A stretch of 38,709 bases of DNA from an uncultured Collinsella sp. GTDB taxonomy: Bacteria; Actinomycetota; Coriobacteriia; Coriobacteriales; Coriobacteriaceae. The position numbers and the translations under genes were made by a program. Positions 6,744 through 14,149 of this stretch are shown here, one piece after another. The number at the start of each line of letters is the position of its first letter. The stretch's first letter is position 1. The notes beneath the pieces were generated by a model. It did no database searches and had not been told where the DNA came from. It saw nothing but the letters and a program-made list of their open reading frames with translations. The stretch spans positions 1 to 38,709 of the forward strand of contig URMR01000002.1 of NCBI GenBank assembly GCA_900548935.1. The letters are read 5' to 3'.

Positions 6744-9700
6744 ATGCCTAAACGTACCGACATCAAGCGTATCCTCGTCATTGGCTCGGGCCCCATCGTC
6801 ATTGGCCAGGCCTGCGAGTTCGATTACTCCGGCGCCCAGGCCTGCAAGGTGCTCAAGGAGGATGGCTTTGAGGTCATCCTGGTCAACTCCAACCCAGCGA
6901 CCATCATGACCGACCCGGGCTTGGCCGACCGCACCTATGTCGAGCCCATCACCGCCGAATTTATCGAGCGCGTGATCAAGAAGGAGCGCCCGGACGCGCT
7001 GCTGCCCACGCTGGGCGGCCAGACCGGTTTGAACGCCGCCGTCGAGCTGGCGAAAGACGGCACGCTGGACAAGTACGGCGTCGAGATGATCGGTTGCGAC
7101 CTGGCCGCCATCGAGCGCGGCGAGGACCGCAAACTCTTTAACGAGGCCATGGCCGAGATCGGTCTGGAGGTCGCGCGCTCGGGCTATGCCTACAGCGTGG
7201 CTGACGCCGAGGCCATCGCCGAGCGCGTGGGATATCCCTGCGTGCTGCGTCCGAGCTTTACCCTCGGTGGCGCCGGCGGCGGCATCGCGCATACCCACGA
7301 GGAGCTCGTCTCCATCGTGAGCCAGGGCCTTGAACTCTCGCCTGCCCACGAGGTGCTGGTCGAGGAGTCCATCGAGGGTTGGAAAGAGTACGAGATGGAG
7401 GTCATGCGCGACCACGCCGGCAACGGCATCATCGTATGCTCCATCGAGAACCTCGACCCCATGGGCGTGCATACCGGCGACTCCATCACCGTGGCGCCGG
7501 CGCAGACGCTCTCCGACCTTGAGTATCAGCGCATGCGTGTCGCCTCGCTCGCCATCTTGGAGAAGATCGGCGTCGAGACCGGCGGCTCCAACGTGCAGTT
7601 TGCCGTGAACCCCAACACCGGCCGCCTGATCGTCATCGAGATGAACCCGCGCGTGAGCCGTTCGTCCGCGCTGGCCTCCAAGGCCACGGGTTTCCCCATC
7701 GCCAAGGCCGCCGCTCGCCTGGCCGTGGGCTACACGCTCGACGAGATCGTCAACGACATCACCAAGGCAACGCCCGCCTGCTTTGAACCCACGATCGACT
7801 ACTGCGTGGTCAAGGTGCCGCGCTTTGCCTTCGAGAAGTTCAAGGGTACCGATCCCACGCTCACCACGCGCATGAAGGCCGTGGGCGAGATTATGGCGAT
7901 CGGCCGCACCTTTGAGGAGGCCTTTGGTAAGGCCATGCGCTCGCTGGAGGATGGACACCAGGGCATTTGCGCTGGCGGCAAGGAGGGTGCCGATAAGCTG
8001 AGCGACGATGAACTCGCCCAGGCTGTGGGCACCCCGACCGAGCACCGTATCTTCTTTGTGGTCGAGGCTCTGCGTCGTGGCTGGGATATCGCGCGCATCC
8101 ACACCATCTGCGGTATCGATCCGTGGTACCTCAACCGCATCAACGATATGGTGCAGGTCCAGGAAAGCATCCGCGGCCTGCGCGTGGAAGACATTGACGC
8201 CGACGCGATGCGCCTGCTCAAGCAGTATGGCACGAGCGATGCCGAGATTGCCGCGCTGACCGGCTCGGACGAGCGCTTTGTTCGCGCTTACCGTAAGGGT
8301 CTGGGCGTGGTCCCCAGCATGAAGACAGTCGACACCTGCGCCGCCGAGTTCTCGAGTGCCACGGAATACCACTACAAGACCTATGAGAACATCTACCGCA
8401 CGAGCCCGGATGCCAAGAAGTGCGTAGCTCCCGACGAGACCACGCCGGCAAGCAAGCCCAAGGCGATGATTCTGGGTGCCGGTCCCAACCGTATCGGCCA
8501 GGGCATCGAGTTTGACTACTGCTGCGTGCATGCGAGCTATGCGCTGGCCGCCCGCGGCTTTGAGACTATCATGGTCAACTGCAATCCCGAGACCGTCTCG
8601 ACCGACTATGACACGTCCGATCGTCTGTACTTTGAGCCGCTCACCTACGAGGACGTCATGGACGTTATCGATGTCGAGCGCCCCGACGGCGTCGTGGTGA
8701 CGCTCGGCGGCCAGACCCCGCTTAAGCTGGCACGCATGCTCGAGGAGAGCGGCGTGAACATTATGGGTACCAAGCCCGACGCCATCGATTTTGCCGAGGA
8801 CCGCGAGCGTTTTGCCGCCCTGCTCGACAAGCTGGGCATTATGTACCCGCCGGCGGGCCAGGCCACCTCGTTTGAGGAGGCCGAGGCCGTTGCCGCACAC
8901 ATTGGCTACCCGCTGCTGGTGCGTCCGAGCTATGTGTTGGGCGGCCGCGGCATGATGATCGCCTACGATGCCGAACATCTACGCGATTACATGGCCGAGG
9001 CTGCGCGCATTAGCCCCGACTACCCGGTGTATCTCGATCGCTTCCTGGAGGGTGCAATCGAGTCTGATGTCGACGCCCTGTGCGACGGCGAGGAGGTCTA
9101 CATCGGCGGTATCCTGGAGCATATCGAGGAGGCCGGTATCCACTCCGGTGACTCCGCGACCTGCATTCCGCCGTTCAGCTTTAGCGAGAGCCTGCAGGCG
9201 AAGCTCCGCGAGACCACGCGCCGCATCGCGATGGCGCTGGGAGTCCGCGGCCTGGTCAACGTGCAGTATGCCATCAAGGGCGAGACCGTTTACGTGATCG
9301 AGGCCAACCCGCGTGCCAGCCGTACCGTGCCGTTCATCTCCAAGGCCACCGGCGTGCCGCTGGCCAAGTGCGCGGCGCGTATCATGGCGGGCGATTCCAT
9401 CGCCAGCCTGGGCCTGCCGAGCGACGAGCGTCAGTTGGACTGGTTCTGCATGAAGGAAGCCGTTATGCCCTGGGGCCGTTTCCCGGGAGCCGACGTTATC
9501 CTGGGTCCCGAGATGAAGTCGACGGGCGAGGTCATGGGTATCGCCAAGAGCTATCCCGAGGCATATGCCAAGACGCAGCTGGCGATTGACTACAAGCTGC
9601 CCGACCCGAGCTGCGGCAAGGTGTTCATTAGCGTGTGCGACCGCGACAAGCGTCATATCCTTTCGGTCGCCCGTATCCTGCGCTACCTGGGCTTTGACAT

Positions 9701-10058
9701 CTGCTCTACCGAGGGTACGGCGCGCGTGCTGCGCGGGGGCAACGTGACATGCGAGGTCGTGGAAAAGATCAGCGGCCCGCACGACGGCGAGCGCCCCAAC
9801 ATCGGCGACCTCATCGCCGATGCCAAGATTGCGGTGATCGTCAACACGCCGTACGGCCCAGGTTCGCGTGGCGACGGCTATCTGTTGCGTACCGAGGCAG
9901 TGCGCCGCGGCGTGACCTGCGTGACGGCGATGTCTGCCGCCAACACGTACGTGAGCGCCATCGAGGCGGTGCGTGAGGACCAGCAGGGTCACGGTAGCGC
10001 CAACGACATGGGCATGGACGTCATCGCCCTGCAGGACCTGCCGCAGCACACGGTGTAG
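6744..10058 (+). CDS. carB: Carbamoyl-phosphate synthase large subunit
   Basis: Makes carbamoyl phosphate from bicarbonate, ammonia from CarA and two ATP. 1104 residues, slightly longer than the usual ~1070. Order: carboxyphosphate ATP-grasp half (starts RILVIGSGPIVIGQACEFDY, ends VIEMNPRVSRSSALASKATG), oligomerisation domain (~405-550), carbamoyl-phosphate ATP-grasp half (starts MILGAGPNRIGQGIEFDY, ends VIEANPRASRTVPFISKATG) and an MGS-like regulatory domain from about residue 940 (VFISVCDRDK...). The duplicated halves are intact. ATG 6744 has GAGGAGA upstream at 6731-6737. The last codons and the stop lie inside the left arm of a large palindrome (10034-10183). Confidence 0.97.
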   Translation: MPKRTDIKRILVIGSGPIVIGQACEFDYSGAQACKVLKEDGFEVILVNSNPATIMTDPGLADRTYVEPITAEFIERVIKKERPDALLPTLGGQTGLNAAVELAKDGTLDKYGVEMIGCDLAAIERGEDRKLFNEAMAEIGLEVARSGYAYSVADAEAIAERVGYPCVLRPSFTLGGAGGGIAHTHEELVSIVSQGLELSPAHEVLVEESIEGWKEYEMEVMRDHAGNGIIVCSIENLDPMGVHTGDSITVAPAQTLSDLEYQRMRVASLAILEKIGVETGGSNVQFAVNPNTGRLIVIEMNPRVSRSSALASKATGFPIAKAAARLAVGYTLDEIVNDITKATPACFEPTIDYCVVKVPRFAFEKFKGTDPTLTTRMKAVGEIMAIGRTFEEAFGKAMRSLEDGHQGICAGGKEGADKLSDDELAQAVGTPTEHRIFFVVEALRRGWDIARIHTICGIDPWYLNRINDMVQVQESIRGLRVEDIDADAMRLLKQYGTSDAEIAALTGSDERFVRAYRKGLGVVPSMKTVDTCAAEFSSATEYHYKTYENIYRTSPDAKKCVAPDETTPASKPKAMILGAGPNRIGQGIEFDYCCVHASYALAARGFETIMVNCNPETVSTDYDTSDRLYFEPLTYEDVMDVIDVERPDGVVVTLGGQTPLKLARMLEESGVNIMGTKPDAIDFAEDRERFAALLDKLGIMYPPAGQATSFEEAEAVAAHIGYPLLVRPSYVLGGRGMMIAYDAEHLRDYMAEAARISPDYPVYLDRFLEGAIESDVDALCDGEEVYIGGILEHIEEAGIHSGDSATCIPPFSFSESLQAKLRETTRRIAMALGVRGLVNVQYAIKGETVYVIEANPRASRTVPFISKATGVPLAKCAARIMAGDSIASLGLPSDERQLDWFCMKEAVMPWGRFPGADVILGPEMKSTGEVMGIAKSYPEAYAKTQLAIDYKLPDPSCGKVFISVCDRDKRHILSVARILRYLGFDICSTEGTARVLRGGNVTCEVVEKISGPHDGERPNIGDLIADAKIAVIVNTPYGPGSRGDGYLLRTEAVRRGVTCVTAMSAANTYVSAIEAVREDQQGHGSANDMGMDVIALQDLPQHTV

Positions 10059-10183
10059 GTTGAACTGTCCGGCCGGGGCGGGAAGTGGACACTTTCTCTC
10101 GGAAACTGGGCTTCGTGAAGTTTTCCGAGAGAAAGGACCGCCTCCCGCCCCGTCCTGCGGTGACTCGGCTGCACCGTGTGCTG
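10034..10183. repeat. Large interrupted palindrome across the carB stop codon
   Basis: Three nested pairs: CAGCACACGGTGTAG (10034-10048) with CTGCACCGTGTGCTG (10169-10183), one mismatch or G-U; GGGGCGGGA with TCCCGCCCC in the middle; and CTTTCTCTCGGAAA (10092-10105) with its complement at 10122-10134 region. The apex holds a small CTTC-GT-GAAG hairpin. No T-tract follows, so it is a poor intrinsic terminator. It may stabilise the carAB mRNA end or be a palindromic repeat unit. Confidence 0.7.
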
Positions 10184-10222
10184 CCGAAGGGACTTTGCGC
10201 GACGACTAGGGCTAAATAGAAA

Positions 10223-10270
10223 ATTAGTGTGGGCCCTGCCGTTCGTTCGAACGGCAGGGCCCACACTAAT
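10223..10270. repeat. Perfect 23-bp palindrome with 2-base centre
   Basis: ATTAGTGTGGGCCCTG begins the left arm (10223-10245), and its exact complement occupies 10248-10270, with only TT between. It could extrude as a cruciform or act as a very strong RNA hairpin. No T-tract follows on either strand beyond a few A/T bases. It lies between two other palindromes in the carB-purE gap. Confidence 0.8.
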
Positions 10271-10312
10271 AATTCAGCAAACGTACGTCATAGCAATTCC
10301 CGGTAGGTCGAA

Positions 10313-10402
10313 GGTGCTCTGCGGCGGCCCGGTGTTTTCATCTGAACGACTTTGCGTAGCAACCGGAGTGAAGATGAAAACACCGGGCCGCCGCAGAGCA
10401 CC
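10313..10402. repeat. Long perfect hairpin (31-bp stem) with GCGTAGC loop
   Basis: Left arm 10313-10343 (begins GGTGCTCTGCGGCGG) and right arm 10372-10402 are exact reverse complements over 31 bases. The 28-base loop (10344-10371) contains GACTTTGCGTAGCAAC followed by a GGAGTGA. The loop, but not the stem, matches the element at 28957-29034. The carB-purE gap (10059-10496) holds nothing else but the two palindromes above and a weak promoter. Confidence 0.85.
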
Positions 10403-10427
10403 CACAGACCGCAGGGACGGGAGCAGC

Positions 10428-10446
10428 TATACTACTCTCAGTAGTT
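10428..10446 (+). promoter_or_regulatory. Possible purE promoter -10 and small dyad
   Basis: TATACT (10428-10433) is a fair -10 about 65 bases upstream of purE; no convincing -35 is visible. It overlaps the dyad ACTACT-CTC-AGTAGT, which could be an operator or the start of a leader hairpin. Confidence 0.35.
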
Positions 10447-10496
10447 AAGGGTCGCGGATTCGCCGCGTCACCGCTCTCAACAGGAGGTCTTTGTTT

Positions 10497-10961
10497 ATGG
10501 CAGATCAGAAGCCGGTTGTCGGGATCATCATGGGCTCCAAGTCCGATCTGGGTGTTATGGAAGGCTGCACCGTCGAGCTCGAGGCGCTGGGCGTGCCCTA
10601 TGAGCTTGTCATTGCGAGCGCACACCGCACACCGGCGAAGGTCCACGAGTGGGCTTCGACTGCTGCCGATCGCGGCATCAAAGTGATTATCGCTGCCGCC
10701 GGCAAGGCCGCTCACCTGGGTGGTGTCGTGGCTGCCTTTACACCGCTGCCGGTTATCGGTGTGCCTATGAAGACGAGTGACCTGGGCGGCATGGATTCGC
10801 TGCTGTCGATGGTGCAGATGCCTTCGGGCGTGCCCGTGGCCTGCGTTGCCATCAACGGCGCCAAGAACGCCGCTATCTACGCCACGCAGATTCTTGGCGC
10901 CTGCGACCCCGAGTACCGCAGGGTTATCAAGAAGATGAAGCAGGAGATGGCCGACGCCTAA
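10497..10961 (+). CDS. purE: N5-carboxyaminoimidazole ribonucleotide mutase
   Basis: Class I PurE, moving the carboxylate of N5-CAIR to give CAIR in purine synthesis; soluble octamer in the family. 154 residues, typical length. Signatures: GIIMGSKSDLGVM at the N-terminus, SAHRTP (catalytic His) and IAAAGKAAHLGGV, then GVPM and VPVA. Class I PurE needs PurK for N5-CAIR; purK is not in this window. ATG 10497 is 9 bases after AGGAGG (10482-10487); a TTG at 10491 is too close to that site. Preceded by the palindrome-rich gap and followed 35 bases later by the sortase gene. Confidence 0.96.
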   Translation: MADQKPVVGIIMGSKSDLGVMEGCTVELEALGVPYELVIASAHRTPAKVHEWASTAADRGIKVIIAAAGKAAHLGGVVAAFTPLPVIGVPMKTSDLGGMDSLLSMVQMPSGVPVACVAINGAKNAAIYATQILGACDPEYRRVIKKMKQEMADA

Positions 10962-10996
10962 GCGGCTTGCTAACTTATCTGCAATAGAGGAGAAAT

Positions 10997-12019
10997 ATGT
11001 CCAATTATCAGGGAAAGCGTTTTAAACTGTCCCAGATCCCCGATCCTGCGAATCCAAGCGCGCTGCGCTCGGCGCAGCCGGGGCGGACATCCTCTACGCA
11101 GCCCACCCATGTCGCGGGGCACGTTCGGGCTCCGCGGCCGGTGGCGCCGTCGAACCAGCCCGTTCAGGGCGCTTTGCCGACCTGCCGCCCCTCCAGTTAC
11201 GGGGAGCAATCGCAAGCCCATCGTTCTCCTTCGCCCGGGCTCGGCGGCTCGGCGGAAAGTTCTGTTCCTAAGCGCAAAAAAGGCCGTTCGATTTTCGCGA
11301 GACTTCTTATTGTGATCGGTGTGTGCCTGATCGCTGCCGCCGCCGGCATCTATATCAAGGCGCAGTTGGGTTACAAGGAAGCAAGCGATTCGTATCAAAA
11401 GGTTGAGAAACAGTCTGTGAGCGATAGCGACGCGAGCGGTGCACCCATTGTTGATTTTGCCACGCTTGCCCAAACCAACCCCGATGTCGTCGGTTGGATA
11501 TATGTTCCCGGTACCGCCATCAACTATCCGGTGGTGAAGACGGATAACAACACCAAGTACCTGAGCACGCTCTTTGACGGCACGCCAAATCCCGTGGGCG
11601 CTATTTTCCTTGACTGCGATGACACGGCTCCCGGTATGGTGGACCAGCAGACTACGCTCTACGGCCATCACATGAGGGATCACTCGATGTTCCATTTCAT
11701 TGCCGACAGCGCCGACCAGTCGGTTTTCGACGGTATCGAATATGCCTTTTACGTCACACGCGACGGCGCCTATAAATTTAAGCCGTTGCTGACCAAGGTG
11801 GTCGAGGACTCGTACCAAAAAGCGCGTACTCCCAACTTTGAGGGCGGAGACGGCCTAAAGGCCTATCTTTCCGAGATGATTGACGGTGCCTCCGCCGTGG
11901 CGAGCGACGCTGAGAGCCGTGCCGCCAAGGCTGATAAGGTACTCACGCTTATTACGTGTTCGCCTTCGGCGCTAAGGAACAAGCGTGCCGTGATGATTCT
12001 TACCCCCGTTGAGAACTAA
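10997..12019 (+). CDS. Class B sortase
   Basis: A membrane-anchored cysteine transpeptidase expected to attach surface proteins or pilins to peptidoglycan. 340 residues: a proline/serine-rich, basic cytoplasmic region (~1-95), one transmembrane helix (~98-119), then the sortase barrel. Catalytic residues: His224 in TLYGHHM, Cys321 in LITCSPS and Arg330 in LRNKRAVM; the YGHHM and TC motifs and the extra helical stretch between them point to class B. AGAGGAG precedes the ATG. The cytoplasmic tail is long for the class. No LPXTG or NPXTN-type substrate gene is next to it, so it may be a general housekeeping enzyme. Confidence 0.9.
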   Translation: MSNYQGKRFKLSQIPDPANPSALRSAQPGRTSSTQPTHVAGHVRAPRPVAPSNQPVQGALPTCRPSSYGEQSQAHRSPSPGLGGSAESSVPKRKKGRSIFARLLIVIGVCLIAAAAGIYIKAQLGYKEASDSYQKVEKQSVSDSDASGAPIVDFATLAQTNPDVVGWIYVPGTAINYPVVKTDNNTKYLSTLFDGTPNPVGAIFLDCDDTAPGMVDQQTTLYGHHMRDHSMFHFIADSADQSVFDGIEYAFYVTRDGAYKFKPLLTKVVEDSYQKARTPNFEGGDGLKAYLSEMIDGASAVASDAESRAAKADKVLTLITCSPSALRNKRAVMILTPVEN

Positions 12020-12093
12020 TGGTTGCATTGCAGGTAGCGGAGGCGCTGAAGGGCGAGTCGCCGCCTGACGGCATAAGAGATAAAAAAGGGGAA

Positions 12094-12513
12094 ATGATGC
12101 TCGAGAATGGCAAAACGATGCCTTCGATTGATGCTTGGCTGCGCGAGGCCAAGGCCGACGCTTCGGCGCTGGCGTGCGGTATGTATCTGACGCATAACGG
12201 CGTGGTGCGCGTGACGCCCAAGGCCGAGGTGCGCGGAGTCGAGACCGATGGCGTGGCGCCGGGCCACAAGGTGGGCGGCATGGTCTTTGACTACGATGCC
12301 GAAAAGGTGCGGTCTGCCATCGAGGCGACGCGAGCGATGCCGGGTATCGGCTATGTGCGCGTGTGGCTGGCGAGCGGTGAACTTTCCGTGGGCGATGACA
12401 TCATGCTCGTGCTCATTGGCGGAGACATTCGTCCGCATGTGGTCGATGCCCTGCAGTCGCTTGTCGGCACCATCAAGAATGAATGCGTGAATGAGGTCGA
12501 GCGCGAGGCATAG
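12094..12513 (+). CDS. MoaE-like protein (molybdopterin synthase large-subunit family)
   Basis: Resembles MoaE, the subunit that with MoaD inserts sulfur into precursor Z. Visible family features are VGGMVFDYDAEKVRSAIEA (the strand-helix segment equal to the MoaE YEAY...A region) and VRVWLASGELSVGDDIMLVLIGG (the MoaE 'G.L.VGD' core). The typical conserved Arg/Lys active-site residues of the C-terminus (HR...PIWK.E) are not clearly kept, so it may be a divergent or repurposed member. No moaD or other molybdenum gene lies nearby. I place the start at ATG 12094 (or 12097), preceded by AAAAAAGGGG; the open frame reaches back to an ATG at 12019 overlapping the sortase stop codon. Confidence 0.65.
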   Translation: MMLENGKTMPSIDAWLREAKADASALACGMYLTHNGVVRVTPKAEVRGVETDGVAPGHKVGGMVFDYDAEKVRSAIEATRAMPGIGYVRVWLASGELSVGDDIMLVLIGGDIRPHVVDALQSLVGTIKNECVNEVEREA

Positions 12514-12547
12514 GGCTTTGCGATCAACTCGAATCCATCTATAGCAA

Positions 12548-12586
12548 AAGCCCGCTGGCAGTTAGGATTGAACTGCCAGCGGGCTT
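12548..12586. terminator. Bidirectional terminator between convergent genes
   Basis: A perfect 16-bp stem (AAGCCCGCTGGCAGTT, 12548-12563, with complement 12571-12586) and 7-base loop, A-rich on the left and T-containing on the right, between the MoaE-like gene and the convergent CmpB-type gene. Confidence 0.88.
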
Positions 12587-12623
12587 ACTTGTCCGTTGAG
12601 ACCGGTTTGCGCCGTCGCCCGCG

Positions 12624-13853
12624 CTATACGCGTGTGGCGTCCTTGGGGCTCATGGTCATACTTTGGAAGCGATTTTCCATATACTCATTATCGAAGTACT
12701 TGCCGTAGAACTGCGCAACGGGAATATCGTTGACGGTGTCGTTGACACGCTGGTACCAGTAGTCGAGTGATTGCAGCGTCATGACGCCGTCGACCAGCAT
12801 GATGATGGTAAAGATGACGGTGGCCGAGTAGCGGCTCTTCCAGGGAATCATGTTGATGAGTTTGAGCAATCTGGGCAGCAGCAGCTTGATCCAGATGAGT
12901 CCGCCCAGGCCCCACAGGCAGGCGAAGCCCGTGCAGGTGCGTCCGCCCGTAAGCACGGCGAGCGGATCGGGCATGCCAAAGAGCTTCATATGCGAGTAGC
13001 TCCACGAGACCACACCGAACGAGGTCTGCATAAACCAGCCCACGAACACCTCAAAGCTTGCGCCAAGCAGGGCACTCACCAAAAAGATAACGATGGGGTT
13101 CTTTTTGTAGAAGCGGTTGAGCACCATGGTCATGAGTACGGCGCCAAATCCGTAGATGGGACTGAAGGGGCCAAACAGCATGCCGGCGCGGTTCTGGTAG
13201 ACGCCCGGGTCATCGACCGTCATATGCCAGATGTCCTCCAAGATCAGGCCGAGTACGCAGCAGACAAAGAATACCCAGAACAGGTTGAAGTAGTTGAGCT
13301 TGATGTAGCCTTCTCCGGTCTCATCGCGGCCGAGCATACCCTCGGCGGCGGCGTCGCGATCGAGCATCTCCTGCAGGCGGCGCTGCAGTTCGCGCTCCTG
13401 ACGAAGCGTGGGGTCAACGGTGGCCGAAAGCGCGATGAGGATGCCGAGCTGGATGGCGGGGCGCAGCAAGAACGGCCCGATACCCTGGAGCATCACGTCG
13501 ACCAAAAGCTCAACGACAGTAAATGCGATAAGGATATAGGACAGGCGCGCGGCGTTGCGGCGCTGGTTCTTGATAAGGTCCAGGCCGAAGATGATTAAGA
13601 TGACCGCGCTCGCCGCCGAAAGCATGATGCCGGCGACGATAAGGCCGACCGCGACGAGCGTGTTGTCGCCGAGCTTGGTGGCGGCGTTGCCGTTGATGAG
13701 CGCGGTGATGACCTGCCACATAAAGGCGGCGACCGACGGGAGCGTGCCCACGCCGGACAGGATGCACAGGGCGGCGTACACCTTAATGATGAGGGGGATC
13801 TTCTTGACCTCCGTGGCGCTGGGGACGCTGGGGTCGAGCTCGTTTCGATCCAT
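12624..13853 (-). CDS. CmpB-type putative ABC-transporter integral membrane protein
   Basis: A 409-residue polytopic membrane protein. The N-terminal half has about four helices and a polar, charged loop (QERELQRRLQEMLDRD). The C-terminal half (from ~residue 185) matches the family known as 'putative ABC-transporter type IV' (CmpB): FWVFFVCCVLGLILEDIW, the hallmark GPFSPIYGFGAVLM and the segment LGASFEVFVGWFMQ. The molecular function of this family is not established and no ATPase gene is adjacent. GAAAGG lies just upstream of the ATG at 13853. It is divergent from purF across a 296-bp gap and convergent with the MoaE-like gene. Confidence 0.8.
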   Translation of the reverse strand: MDRNELDPSVPSATEVKKIPLIIKVYAALCILSGVGTLPSVAAFMWQVITALINGNAATKLGDNTLVAVGLIVAGIMLSAASAVILIIFGLDLIKNQRRNAARLSYILIAFTVVELLVDVMLQGIGPFLLRPAIQLGILIALSATVDPTLRQERELQRRLQEMLDRDAAAEGMLGRDETGEGYIKLNYFNLFWVFFVCCVLGLILEDIWHMTVDDPGVYQNRAGMLFGPFSPIYGFGAVLMTMVLNRFYKKNPIVIFLVSALLGASFEVFVGWFMQTSFGVVSWSYSHMKLFGMPDPLAVLTGGRTCTGFACLWGLGGLIWIKLLLPRLLKLINMIPWKSRYSATVIFTIIMLVDGVMTLQSLDYWYQRVNDTVNDIPVAQFYGKYFDNEYMENRFQSMTMSPKDATRV

Positions 13854-14149
13854 ACAGAACCTTTCTCGTTTTGTCCTAGGTTACAGGATACGCCGCCGAC
13901 CTGCTAAAAGACAGGACGAACGTCCCAATTGCAGCAATGTAAGCCCTAATGGTGGGCGAGATGCGCCGCGACGGAAGTACGTGGGATCGTCGGCCTCGAG
14001 CATGGGTTGCCCAATAAAATGTTTGGCCGCAAAACGGATTATAAGCTCGGTGGGCTTTTAAAAAGCGCTGCTCATGCGCGGGAGTGCTTGTCTTGCCGTG
14101 CGTATAATAGGGCGGGTAACGCCAAATAACGAGGCTCTGAGGGGATGCC
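13854..14149. promoter_or_regulatory. Divergent intergenic region with purF -10
   Basis: This 296-bp gap holds no gene I can support. TATAAT at 14103-14108 is a perfect -10 on the plus strand 42 bases upstream of purF; the -35 is not clear. An A/T palindrome (GCTTTTAAAAAGC, 14055-14067) lies about 35 bases further up. I see no purine or ZTP riboswitch core. Confidence 0.5.

Noticed and set aside
10059..10496. CRISPR array or phage remnant in the carB-purE gap
   Set aside because: There are no direct repeats with spacers; the structure is three different inverted repeats, and no coding remnant is visible.
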